Source: an uncultured Eubacteriales bacterium (GTDB taxonomy: Bacteria > Bacillota > Clostridia > Oscillospirales > Oscillospiraceae). From it: a stretch of DNA of 41,413 nucleotides. Below the pieces are notes generated by a model that had not been told where the DNA came from, did no database searches, and was given only the letters and a program-made list of their open reading frames with translations. Made by a program: the position numbers and the translations under genes. Below, piece after piece: positions 30,630 to 39,203 of this stretch (positions are counted from its first letter, which is position 1; every line of letters starts with the position of its first letter). The stretch lies in assembly GCA_902475435.1 (NCBI GenBank), contig CABRZL010000012.1:1-41413 (forward strand). The letters are read 5' to 3'.

Positions 30630-31679
30630 TCAAATGCCTCCATATTGATAATAAGCAGAGCACGCGCCCTCGTTGGAAACCATGCACGCACCTATAGGAT
30701 GCTGAGGAGTACAGCCTCTGCCGAAAACCTTGCAATCGCTCGGTTTGCATTTGCCCTGGAGTACGTCTCCGCATCTGCAAGCCGGATTGCTCCGTCCTTC
30801 TATCCTGCGCATATGAAATTTTTTTCTGGCGTCATACTGCGCGTATTCATCCCTGAGCCGCATGCCCGACTGCGGTATTTCTCCCAGGCCTCTCCATTCT
30901 GAATCGCAAGGCTGCATGAGCTTTTCTACAAGCTTTTGAGCGCCGGGGCTTCCCTCTTCTTTTACTACGCGCGGATAACAGTTTACAAAGAACGGTTCGC
31001 CCTTTTCAAATTTTGTTATAGCTACTGCTATTGCAGTGAGCAATTCATTAGCTGTAAAGCCTGCCACTACGCCGCTTATGCCTTCGTTTTTAATTTCATC
31101 GTAAAGCTTTGTACCCGTTATGGCACACACATGCCCCGGAAACAGAAAAACATCTGCGCTCCCTTTTAAAGCTTCATATGCGCTGGGCATTGTTTTATTA
31201 GCAGTCAGAATTGAAAAATTCTCCAGCTTTTCGTCTATAGCGCGCTGCACCGCGAGGCAGCTCGCAGGCGTGGTAGTCTCAAACCCTACGGAGAGAAACA
31301 CCACCTGCTCATCCGGATTGTTTTTAGCGTATTCCACCGCGTCTATCGGGGAGTAGACTATCTGAGTTTTTGCGCCTTTTGCTCTCGCTCCGGCTAGGCT
31401 CATCTCTGTCCCCGGAACTCTCATCAGGTCTCCGAATGTACATACGACAGCTCCCTTATCGACGGCGAGCATAATCGCCTCGTCAATATATCCTACGGGA
31501 GTGACGCATACCGGACATCCGGGACCGGATATGAGCTCTATCTGCTCAGGAAGTATCTTACGTATACCCAATCTGAATATCTCGTGCGTATGAGTACCGC
31601 ATACCTCCATCATTCTTATTTTCGGTCCGGCATACGAGGTTATTATTTCCTTTGCCGTTTTCCTTTTCTGCTGAGACAT
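30630..31679 (-). CDS. hypD: Hydrogenase maturation protein HypD
   Basis: 349 residues. MEVCGTHTHEIFRLG, GPGCPVCVTP and GFETTTPA are the conserved HypD segments; the C-terminal Cys-rich region (NPACRCGDVLQGKCKPSDCK, FGRGCTPQHPIGACMVSNEG) binds a [4Fe-4S] cluster. HypD with HypC is the scaffold on which Fe receives CN and CO. Start codon overlaps the hypC stop (TAATG). Complete length for the family. Confidence 0.95.
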   Translation of the reverse strand: MSQQKRKTAKEIITSYAGPKIRMMEVCGTHTHEIFRLGIRKILPEQIELISGPGCPVCVTPVGYIDEAIMLAVDKGAVVCTFGDLMRVPGTEMSLAGARAKGAKTQIVYSPIDAVEYAKNNPDEQVVFLSVGFETTTPASCLAVQRAIDEKLENFSILTANKTMPSAYEALKGSADVFLFPGHVCAITGTKLYDEIKNEGISGVVAGFTANELLTAIAVAITKFEKGEPFFVNCYPRVVKEEGSPGAQKLVEKLMQPCDSEWRGLGEIPQSGMRLRDEYAQYDARKKFHMRRIEGRSNPACRCGDVLQGKCKPSDCKVFGRGCTPQHPIGACMVSNEGACSAYYQYGGI

Positions 31680-31888
31680 TAGATCAGCTCCTCCATCAGC
31701 TTATCAGTTTCGCTTTCGTCCTCATCCGTTATCTTCGCTATCGCAATACCGGCATGAACCATGACGTAATCGCCGGGTTCCAAATCGTCCAGCAGCTGCG
31801 CGGACACCTCTCGTTTTGCACCGAAAGCATCTACCAGAGCCATGCCGTCGCTTATTTTAACAACTTTAGCTGATAATCCTACGCACAT
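31679..31888 (-). CDS. hypC: Hydrogenase maturation chaperone HypC
   Basis: 69 residues beginning MCVGLSAKVV; Cys2 is the essential ligand that holds the Fe(CN)2CO unit with HypD. Core MALVDAFGAKREVSAQLLDD, LEPGDYVMVHAGIAIAKI is standard HypC. ATG 31888 after TAGGAGGACATTAAA. HypC normally delivers the iron to a specific hydrogenase large subunit; no such subunit is in the window, so the acceptor may be different. Confidence 0.95.
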   Translation of the reverse strand: MCVGLSAKVVKISDGMALVDAFGAKREVSAQLLDDLEPGDYVMVHAGIAIAKITDEDESETDKLMEELI

Positions 31889-31926
31889 TTTAATGTCCTC
31901 CTAAATTCGTAACAAAATTTAAAACT

Positions 31927-34245
31927 TTACAATTTAACCCTATTTTTATTAATAAATCTCATGGCCGCAGCCGCCTGACCCAGCGCAATTCCGCCGTCAT
32001 TCGGAGGTATCAGGCTATGAGTCAAAACCTTAAACCCCTGTTTCTCAAGTTCAATGACAGTCAGCTTTAGAAGCAGCCCGTTTTGATAGACGCCGCCGCT
32101 TAGAGCCGCCGTATCTATGCACGTCAGCTCGCGCGCTCTCACACAAGCCGCAACTATCTGCTCCGCCAGCTTAGCGTGGAAAAAATATGCCAGCTCATCG
32201 GCTTCTGCGCCGTTTAATCTAGCCTTGACGATTGCAGCCGCCAAATCGTCTGTCGCTAAGAGCATTTTCCCGTCCGTCTCGCGAATAAGGGGAATATCAA
32301 TATTCATATGCGATTTTCCGCTTTTTTCAAAGCTCTCCGCTGCAAATTGCAGCGCTGTTGAACTCTCGCCCTCAAAAGTAGAGCTTCTCCTTATTCCCAA
32401 AATCGCACTTATTCCATCGAAAAGTCTCCCTGCGCTGGTGGAAACCACGCTGTTAATTCGCCTGTCAGCCATGGTCATCTGCACCTTTGCTTCTGCATCA
32501 GTACAAAGTTTGAGATTGCGTACAATCTCTAATGCGGATTGTTTGTCAGCGCTAAAGCCATGTATCAAAGAAACTGCTATTCGCCAGCCTTCTTTCGCGG
32601 AAGCGTCTCCGCCTGTCTGCATAAACGGAGATATACTTCCTATGCGTTCAAAATTGTCTAAATCCGCCGCGAGTATCTCGCCTCCCCAAATTGTCCCGTC
32701 GGCGCCATAGCCCGTACCGTCAAACGAAACGCCTAATACCGGTTCGGAATAATCATTCTCCGCCATACAAGACAGAACGTGAGCATAATGATGCTGTACT
32801 CGAAACAGCGGAAGCCCCATTTCTTTAGCTGCAGCGGTAGAATTATATTTAGGATGCAGATCGCACGCCACAATAGTCGGTTCTGCTTCGAGAAGCGTTT
32901 TGAATCTATCAATTGTTTCCTCAAGCGCCTTCACTGTGCGCAAATCCGCCAAATCTCCTACATACGGCGACGGATAAAACTGATTGTTCACACCTATACA
33001 AAATGTATTTTTCAGCTCTCCGCCAATAGCCAAAACATTCCCCTCGAAGTTTCCGGAAAGCAAAATCGGCAGCGGAGCGTAGCCTCTCGATCTGCGAATC
33101 ATATACGGCTCGCCGCGAAAGAAATCCATAACAGAATCATCGGCTCGAATGCGTATCTTTCTATCATGCGAAAGCACACAATCGCAGAGATTAGTCAATT
33201 CGTTCAAAGCATCGTTATCGTCCCTGCATATCGGAGCTCCGGAGACATTTCCGCTGGTCATAACCAGCACATCCGGCATTTCAATCTCATCATCATAATC
33301 GAACAGAAGCATCTGAACGGGAGCATACGGAAGCATAACTCCTATTTTAGGGTTGCCCGGAGCCACCAATCCGCAGACCTTTCCGCCTGCCTTTCTCTCG
33401 AGCAGGATTATAGGCTTTTGGTGACCGCTCAGAATCGTTTCCTGCTCGCAGGTAAGCTTACACTCTCGCTTTACTGTATTTTCATCTTTCATCATAACGG
33501 CGAAAGGCTTAGCAGGGCGAGTTTTCAATTTACGCAATCTGCTTACGGCATCCTCGTTTGAAGCGTCGCAGCAGAGATGAAATCCCCCTATGCCTTTTAC
33601 AGCCGCTATGCCTCCGCTGCTTATAACTCTGCGCGTATAGGTTATCGCCTCTCTGCCGCGTTTTTCCGTGCCTATCAGATAGACCTCAGGCCCGCAGTCA
33701 TTGCAGCAGACCGGCTGAGCGTCGTATCTTCTAGTCTCAGGGCTGTGGTATTCCTCAGCACAATCTCTGCACATCGGGAAGTCCTTCATGCTTGTTCGCT
33801 CTCTGTCATATGGAAGCGCATCCAGTATAGTCAGGCGCGGACCACAGCAGGTGCAGTTTATAAAAGGATGGAGATATCGTCTGTCTTTTTTGTCGTAAAG
33901 TTCTCGTTTGCAATCGTCGCATATAGCTATATCCGGAGAAATAAATATTTCACCTTTCGTCTTTTCACTTTCAATGATTGAAAACTCATCAAAGCGAGGC
34001 ATTTCAATATTCTTTACATCTATTTTCAATATTGCCGCCCTTTTGGGAGGCTTCGTCTTCAGAGCATCTAAAAACCTCTCGACCTGCTCCTCTCTGCCCT
34101 GCGCCAATATCTCGACATACGGACCTTTGTTGCATACGCTGCCTCTGACTCCGCATTCAGCAGCATGTCTGCTCACCGTAGGGCGAAAACCTACACCCTG
34201 CACTATGCCGTAAACTCTTATTACATTTGTAATATCAGCTTTCAT
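31927..34245 (-). CDS. hypF: Carbamoyltransferase HypF
   Basis: 772 residues, all HypF domains in order: acylphosphatase-like (YGIVQGVGFRPTVSRHA, ~9-95), two zinc-finger pairs (CDDCKREL...CTCCGPR; CRDCAEEYHS...CCNDCGPE), YrdC-like (VKGIGGFHLCCDASNE, ~210-390) and Kae1-like with HHYAHVLSC and SFDGTGYGADGTIWGGE. It transfers the carbamoyl group from carbamoyl phosphate to HypE. Its start overlaps the previous nitrogenase-like gene by 4 bases; a 38-base gap separates it from hypC. Confidence 0.95.
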   Translation of the reverse strand: MKADITNVIRVYGIVQGVGFRPTVSRHAAECGVRGSVCNKGPYVEILAQGREEQVERFLDALKTKPPKRAAILKIDVKNIEMPRFDEFSIIESEKTKGEIFISPDIAICDDCKRELYDKKDRRYLHPFINCTCCGPRLTILDALPYDRERTSMKDFPMCRDCAEEYHSPETRRYDAQPVCCNDCGPEVYLIGTEKRGREAITYTRRVISSGGIAAVKGIGGFHLCCDASNEDAVSRLRKLKTRPAKPFAVMMKDENTVKRECKLTCEQETILSGHQKPIILLERKAGGKVCGLVAPGNPKIGVMLPYAPVQMLLFDYDDEIEMPDVLVMTSGNVSGAPICRDDNDALNELTNLCDCVLSHDRKIRIRADDSVMDFFRGEPYMIRRSRGYAPLPILLSGNFEGNVLAIGGELKNTFCIGVNNQFYPSPYVGDLADLRTVKALEETIDRFKTLLEAEPTIVACDLHPKYNSTAAAKEMGLPLFRVQHHYAHVLSCMAENDYSEPVLGVSFDGTGYGADGTIWGGEILAADLDNFERIGSISPFMQTGGDASAKEGWRIAVSLIHGFSADKQSALEIVRNLKLCTDAEAKVQMTMADRRINSVVSTSAGRLFDGISAILGIRRSSTFEGESSTALQFAAESFEKSGKSHMNIDIPLIRETDGKMLLATDDLAAAIVKARLNGAEADELAYFFHAKLAEQIVAACVRARELTCIDTAALSGGVYQNGLLLKLTVIELEKQGFKVLTHSLIPPNDGGIALGQAAAAMRFINKNRVKL

Positions 34246-35282
34246 GACTTTACCAATTTTCCCGACACCGCAAAATGAGGCGTGCTTACGAACAATCCTT
34301 TAAAACCGGGAACTATCTTCTTTAACGATTCGTCCCCTATAATAACATCATAATCTCCGCTGTCGACCAATTCTGAGAGCGACTCTTCTTCTTTGAGATT
34401 CACGTCTCCGGGCATTTCCAGCTCTTTTTTCTTCATAAACCAAGTAGCCGCAGTCACTTCAGAGCATTTTCTAATCTGAAGCTCGCTTCGGATTGAATTT
34501 GCGATAACCTGCTGGTGAACTACAAGTACCTTCTTGCCTGAAAAATCCAAATCAGGAATGAGCTTATCTGCTATCGGATACCCGACATCGTATGGAGTGC
34601 CGAATTTCTCCTGCAAATACTTAGCTGTTTTCAAGCCGGCCGGAGATACTACAAGATTTCTTTCTGCCTCCGACGCTTTCTCTACATCGTCAAGACCCGC
34701 TCCCATGCCGTAACAAATCGCCTCTAAGCCCTGTTCGTTAAAATACTGTCTCAAATCTTCCGCCGCGGTCAGGTTGCTCAAATCGAGCGGAGTTGCGCCT
34801 ACAACGCCTACTTTGCCTTTTTTTACGGGAAGCTTTTCTTTAGAAAAAGTTTTAAAAAGCGTAAGATACGCTTCCTCTTCGCCTTTGTCGTAAAGCTCCA
34901 TACCCGTAGCTTCCACCGTAATGACAGGCAAATGAGTCTTTTTTTCCGTGAGACGCTTCAGCGCTCTGTAATCTGTGCCGATTACAGCGGGAACAGGAGT
35001 TCCTATAATCGCGGCGAATTTAGCGGAGACTTTGTTCGCTACGTCCGCAAGTCTGGAAGCCAGGCGTTCGTCTCTGCCCATTATGGCGTCCATATCTCTC
35101 AATCCCGCGCTGAAAATAGCGCTCTTGCTCTCGAACCATCTAGGTTCGTCAAACCCGCATACATTGCCGGCGCATCCGCCGGCGTCGCAGATAACGATTA
35201 TCCCTCCCAGCTCATACAACACGGAAACCGCGCCCGACTGGTCGGGAGCGAATGGAGTTAGATGCTTCCAAAGACCTTTCAT
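34242..35282 (-). CDS. Nitrogenase component 1-like protein (NifK-type), set 1
   Basis: 346 residues, the shortest component-1-like protein here. Cys32, Cys37 and Cys42 (IVICDAGGCAGNVCGFDEPRWF) lie in the segment equivalent to the first P-cluster region; AGLRDMDAIMGRDERLASRL, IIGTPVPAVIGTDYRAL and VVGATPLDLSNL match the set 2 paralogue. GTPYDVGYPIADKLIPDLDF begins the third subdomain. One Cys more than set 2 (Cys42) and lacking Cys19, so the two sets probably bind different clusters. Overlaps its neighbours by 4 bases on both sides. Confidence 0.85.
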   Translation of the reverse strand: MKGLWKHLTPFAPDQSGAVSVLYELGGIIVICDAGGCAGNVCGFDEPRWFESKSAIFSAGLRDMDAIMGRDERLASRLADVANKVSAKFAAIIGTPVPAVIGTDYRALKRLTEKKTHLPVITVEATGMELYDKGEEEAYLTLFKTFSKEKLPVKKGKVGVVGATPLDLSNLTAAEDLRQYFNEQGLEAICYGMGAGLDDVEKASEAERNLVVSPAGLKTAKYLQEKFGTPYDVGYPIADKLIPDLDFSGKKVLVVHQQVIANSIRSELQIRKCSEVTAATWFMKKKELEMPGDVNLKEEESLSELVDSGDYDVIIGDESLKKIVPGFKGLFVSTPHFAVSGKLVKS

Positions 35283-36586
35283 TCTGTTTCTCCTTTCTGC
35301 CCGCCGAGCACATCCGCCAGCGATTCAAACAGCCATCGAACTCCCGCATATCCAAAAGGCTGTATATCCTGATTCCACTGCAAATTCGGGCTGTCGGGGT
35401 GATAATAGCCTGCGTCTTTTCCTATAGTCATGTCAGCGTGAGCCTCGCTGCAATCGTAATAAATCATTGTCGGCTCGAGATTTGCAAATACCTTTGTATC
35501 AGGGCTAAGCTCGGCGAGACGGCGCAAGTACACAAAATTCTCGGCGTTTATCGTGCCGTATATCTCAGAAACCTTGAACCCATACCTGACAAGCGCCAAA
35601 GACAGCTCAAAAGAATCTCCATTCATGCACTCTCCGACGGCAAACGTCAAGCTTCCGTAAGTGTTTTTAAATCTCTCGACGGCATTTTCAGCCGCCGCTT
35701 TTTCGTTAGAGTCATCAAAATGCACGCCTAACGCAGCTCCCAAAGCCTTATATTGACTTTCAATTTTATCTGTTTGATATAAGCGGGTCAGCTCTATAGA
35801 AGGTATCTTTAATTTTTCCTCGAAGTCCTGCGCGGCGGGACGAGCCTCGGGGTTGAGGAGCAGATTGAAATTGGCTTCTGCCATGGTCAGATATTCTTCG
35901 TAATCCTTACATCGAGATATTTCATTTATCTTGCGCACGCCTGCCTGCCTCAGCAGAGTGTAAAGCTCACAGTCATCCATCAGCGGCGAAAAATATCCCA
36001 AAATATTGACAGTAGTTCCCTTCTTTTTCATTGGCTTCAGCAGAGAATACAGAGACTGCCGCACATGAACCATGGGAGGCTTTCTGCCCTCGCGCGTAAG
36101 AGCGTACATATAGCACGGGCGCACGGGAATGCCGACCTTTTCCTCTGCCTTTCTGCAAACTCGCTCCATATCCGTACCCAGAAGTGCATCTACACACGTA
36201 ATACATATCATCACCACAGACGGCATCTTAGGAAGGCTGTCGCAAACCTCCTGAACAGCATCAGGGACTTTACTTAGATGGCGGCCCGTCACTATGTCAG
36301 TCTCGTCCATTATCAGATAAAAAAACCGATTGTCATATTCTCTCATCGAGCTTATCAGCGATGTATTTCTGCCGCAGCACCCCGGAGCGACCAGAAGCAT
36401 GACGGAATCAGGAATAGACAAGCCGGCGCGTTTTACTCCGAATCCCTCCGCACCCGGGGAGTTAAACGCCAGCGTAGCAGGCGAGCTGTATATAAGATGC
36501 GTGCCGGATATAAGTTCGGGCGGAATACCGTCTTTCCCTCTCTGAGCCAAATCCTCGGCTGTATAGTAAATTGCTTTCTCAATCAT
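35279..36586 (-). CDS. Nitrogenase component 1-like protein (NifD-type), set 1
   Basis: 435 residues. SSPATLAFNSPGAEGFG, then Cys70-Cys71 (VAPGCCGRNTSLIS), MDETDIVTGRHLSKVP and Cys128/Cys131 (MICITCVDALLGTDME) follow the NifD-type order. NFNLLLNPEARPAAQDFEEK and FAVGECMNGDSFELSLALVR belong to the later subdomains. The start overlaps the NifH-like gene by 8 bases. Together with 34242-35282 it would form the catalytic or assembly heterotetramer of set 1. No nitrogen fixation is implied; NifE/N/B are absent. Confidence 0.85.
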   Translation of the reverse strand: MIEKAIYYTAEDLAQRGKDGIPPELISGTHLIYSSPATLAFNSPGAEGFGVKRAGLSIPDSVMLLVAPGCCGRNTSLISSMREYDNRFFYLIMDETDIVTGRHLSKVPDAVQEVCDSLPKMPSVVMICITCVDALLGTDMERVCRKAEEKVGIPVRPCYMYALTREGRKPPMVHVRQSLYSLLKPMKKKGTTVNILGYFSPLMDDCELYTLLRQAGVRKINEISRCKDYEEYLTMAEANFNLLLNPEARPAAQDFEEKLKIPSIELTRLYQTDKIESQYKALGAALGVHFDDSNEKAAAENAVERFKNTYGSLTFAVGECMNGDSFELSLALVRYGFKVSEIYGTINAENFVYLRRLAELSPDTKVFANLEPTMIYYDCSEAHADMTIGKDAGYYHPDSPNLQWNQDIQPFGYAGVRWLFESLADVLGGQKGETE

Positions 36587-37340
36587 TTGCGCTCTCCTTC
36601 AGCAGCTTTTCCGCCAAGTCAAAGAAACATCGGCTTATCGGCGAGCTGGGGTCCCCTTCTATGACAGTCTTTCCCATATCCTCAAAGCGCGTTATTTCAT
36701 CGCTGCGCGGTACTTCTCCAACTATCTTCAATCCCGCTTCTTTTGCAAAGGCTTCGACCTTTTCCGTCTCATTTTCTACATTTCTGTGATTGAGTACAAT
36801 TCCGAAGACTGTCGCATAACCACGGTCTTCAAAATTATTAACAGCACAGTTTATATTGTTTGCAGCATAGAGAGCCATCTTTTCGCCTGACGTCACTATC
36901 AAAACTTTCTCGGCGTATCCTTCTCTTATCGGCGCGGCAAAGCCTCCGCATACCACGTCTCCGAGAACATCGTACAGCACCACGTCCGGCTGCCATTTTT
37001 CAAAAAGGCGCATATCGTCCAGCAAATTAAACGTAGCGATTATGCCTCTTCCCGCGCAGCCCAAGCCCGGCGTCGGACCGCCTGTCTCAATGCAGAGAAC
37101 TCCTCCATATCCAACTTTAGATATCTGCTCCAAAGTTTCCGGATCTTCCTCCATCTCTCGCATATAATTCATAACCGGAAGAAGCGGCTCTCCTCCCAGA
37201 AGATTTATCGTCGAATCGGCTTTTGGATCACATCCTATTTGTATGACCTTTTTTCCCATAGCCGCAAAGGCAGCTGACAGATTGCTTGTCACCGTAGATT
37301 TTCCAATGCCGCCCTTTCCGTATATTGCTACCTTAAGCAT
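36579..37340 (-). CDS. NifH-like iron protein, set 1
   Basis: 253 residues from ATG 37340 (ACAGGAGTTACTTAT); the frame is open to 37427 but crosses the leader. Walker A KGGIGKST, DPKADST, cluster Cys in GLGCAGRG and GDVVCGGF. About half of the positions match the set 2 protein by eye, so the duplication is old. First gene of the 13-gene operon. Predicted ATP-driven electron donor to the set 1 component-1-like pair. Confidence 0.93.
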   Translation of the reverse strand: MLKVAIYGKGGIGKSTVTSNLSAAFAAMGKKVIQIGCDPKADSTINLLGGEPLLPVMNYMREMEEDPETLEQISKVGYGGVLCIETGGPTPGLGCAGRGIIATFNLLDDMRLFEKWQPDVVLYDVLGDVVCGGFAAPIREGYAEKVLIVTSGEKMALYAANNINCAVNNFEDRGYATVFGIVLNHRNVENETEKVEAFAKEAGLKIVGEVPRSDEITRFEDMGKTVIEGDPSSPISRCFFDLAEKLLKESAND

Positions 37341-37545
37341 ATAAGTAACTCCTGTTACTAGCTGCGTATAAACAAAAAACTCTCCCGCCATGACAACGAA
37401 AGAGCTGTGTATTCTATATATAAACAAAAATATATATCACAATAATTCCTGCTCGGATATATCCTCGCTGTCAAAATATTAAGTGAATTAATTTTATCAG
37501 GCTTACAAATCGAATGATAATCTCTTTGTCAGCTTTGTTTCTTAC

Positions 37546-37574
37546 ATTATATTCTATACACTTGTTTATGTCAA
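37546..37574 (-). promoter_or_regulatory. Consensus promoter of the hyp/nif-like operon, with ~200-base leader
   Basis: Minus strand TTGACA (37569-37574), 17-base spacer, TATAAT (37546-37551). The first start codon is 205 bases downstream. The leader (37341-37540) has no gene; it includes the palindrome GGATATATCC and AT-rich repeats, and may carry regulatory structure. Confidence 0.8.
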
Positions 37575-37618
37575 CTTAATCATACATTTTTGTTATTTTT
37601 TTACTATTTACTTATCAA

Positions 37619-37648
37619 AAGACACTCTGCTTTTTTGCAGAGTGTCTT
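37619..37648 (-). terminator. Terminator of the YxjG-like gene
   Basis: AAGACACTCTGC-TTTTTT-GCAGAGTGTCTT, 12-bp stem, followed on minus by TTGATAAG. It isolates the methyltransferase gene from the operon promoter. Confidence 0.85.
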
Positions 37649-37682
37649 GCAAAAGCTCATATGCTTTTTCGGTTGTATTTAA

Positions 37683-38801
37683 TTATTTATCGCCCCAAAC
37701 TTCCTCAGCGATTTCCTTAACAAGCGCAAGCTTAGCCCACTGTTCTTCTTCCGTAAGCTTATTGCCTATCTCACAAGAAGCAAAGCCGCACTGCGGACTG
37801 AGATAGAGGTTATCAAGCGGAACGTATTTTGCGGCTTCGTGGATACGCTCAATTACTGCTGCTTTATCTTCCAGCTCAGGAGTTTTAGTTGTGATAAGAC
37901 CGAGCACTACTTTTTTGCCGTCGGGTATCGTCTTGAGCGGTTCAAAGCCGCCGGAGCGCTCGTCGTCATACTCAAGATAGTAAGCATCGACGTTCTCACG
38001 CTCAAACAGGAAGCTTGCAACAGAATCATAAGCTCCGCTGCTGAAAAACGTGGAGTGATAATTTCCTCTGCAAACATGAGTATTTATAACCAAGTCGTCC
38101 GGTTTTCCTTCGATAGCAAGATTATTAACTTTTAAAAGAAGCTCCATAATCTCCTGGAGGTCTGTGCCTTCGCTGTATCTGCTGCAGCTGCCTTCAGATA
38201 CGCATACGCCCCATGTGCAGTCATCGAACTGAATATTTCGGCAGCCTGCGTCGTAGAGATCCTTAATAACCCGGCGGTAGCCTGCCGCTATATCGTTAAT
38301 AAGCTCGTCGTTTTCGGGATAGATTTTTCTCGTTGATTCAATGTTCATTGCCAAAATCATTTGCTGAAAAAACTGAGCCGGAGCAGGCATTGTCTGCTTC
38401 GCAACTGTGTTCTCATCTTCCAACGCTTTCACAAACTTGTAGTGCTCAACGAACGGATGATTTTCAGCAGAAATTTTTCCCACAAGATACGTATCGTCCA
38501 GCATAGCCTGCTCGTCATTGAAGCGCACGCCCTGTTCAGTTTTGTGATGCTCGACTCCTTTAAAGCCCCACATAAAATCAAGATGCCACGTTGCTCTGCG
38601 AAATTCTCCGTCTGTGATAACATGGTATCCGGCTTTCTTCTGCTTTTCTACCAAATCGAGAATAGCTTCATCCTCAGCCTTAGTCAGAGCTTCTTTTGTA
38701 ATTTTTCCTGCTTCAAAATCTGCTCTGGCCTTTTTCAGGGACTCCGGTCTCAGAAAGCTGCCGACATAATCATAACGAAATGGTGTATATTTACTGCTCA
38801 T
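37683..38801 (-). CDS. MetE C-terminal-like methyltransferase (YxjG/YxjH family)
   Basis: 372 residues from ATG 38801 (TGGAGGTTTGACT). Single barrel of the cobalamin-independent methionine synthase C-terminal domain: FRYDYVGSFLRPESLKKA at the start, VITDGEFRRATWHLDF, IQFDDCTWGV, zinc ligands in INTHVCRGN (His/Cys) and LSPQCGFAS (Cys). Short MetE-like proteins without the N-terminal domain transfer methyl groups to homocysteine from donors other than the triglutamate folate; the donor here is unknown. Monocistronic. Confidence 0.9.
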   Translation of the reverse strand: MSSKYTPFRYDYVGSFLRPESLKKARADFEAGKITKEALTKAEDEAILDLVEKQKKAGYHVITDGEFRRATWHLDFMWGFKGVEHHKTEQGVRFNDEQAMLDDTYLVGKISAENHPFVEHYKFVKALEDENTVAKQTMPAPAQFFQQMILAMNIESTRKIYPENDELINDIAAGYRRVIKDLYDAGCRNIQFDDCTWGVCVSEGSCSRYSEGTDLQEIMELLLKVNNLAIEGKPDDLVINTHVCRGNYHSTFFSSGAYDSVASFLFERENVDAYYLEYDDERSGGFEPLKTIPDGKKVVLGLITTKTPELEDKAAVIERIHEAAKYVPLDNLYLSPQCGFASCEIGNKLTEEEQWAKLALVKEIAEEVWGDK

Positions 38802-38956
38802 AGTCAAACCTCCATATATAAATCTGCTGCTTATTTACTTCGTATAAGAACTCTGTAGCCGAGTTATTTTATGACCTAATTATAACTTATTTAATGGTTA
38901 TTGTATAATACCTATAAGATTTGATTAGCTATAGCTTTAAACTATAACCGCGAACA

Positions 38957-39026
38957 GATGTCCCCCGTCTCTATAGGCGGCGGGGGACATCTAAGCCTTC
39001 AGCGGCGGTGCAATCCGCCGCTGAAG
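38957..39026. repeat. Two adjacent strong hairpins
   Basis: First: GATGTCCCCCG (38957-38967) with CGGGGGACATC (38981-38991). Second: CTTCAGCGGCGG (38997-39008), TGCAAT, CCGCCGCTGAAG (39015-39026). Perfect 11- and 12-bp stems without T-runs. They precede a dispersed repeat (39028-39094). The rest of the 772-base gap 38802-39573 contains only the HTH relic at 39204-39350 and a terminator at 39534-39567. Confidence 0.75.
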
Positions 39027-39027
39027 C

Positions 39028-39094
39028 CCTAAGAGGCTTCGCCCCTCGTTCACTTGTTGAATGACGGGGCGGCGCCCCTTATTGAACAATGCAG
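39028..39094 (+). repeat. Dispersed ~66-bp repeat, copy 1
   Basis: Begins CCTAAGAGGCTT and ends CCTTATTGAACAATGCAG, with CGGGGCGGCGCCC in the middle. An inverted second copy lies at 39980-40044 (about 70% identical by eye). GC-rich inverted segments give each a hairpin. Possibly a REP/MITE-like element. Confidence 0.6.
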
Positions 39095-39203
39095 GATTAT
39101 TGGGGGCAACCTTTAGCCATTTTTTAGCGCTATAGAAATTATACTTTTTTCTCGTCAAAATAACTCCAACAATTCCGCCTATTAAAGAGAATCGGCACTA
39201 TTA

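Noticed and set aside
26116..37340. A nitrogen-fixation (nif) gene cluster
   Set aside because: NifH-like and component-1-like genes are present, but the component-1 proteins are too short, lack a recognisable FeMo-cofactor Cys/His pair, and NifB, NifE and NifN are absent. The neighbours are hydrogenase-maturation genes.
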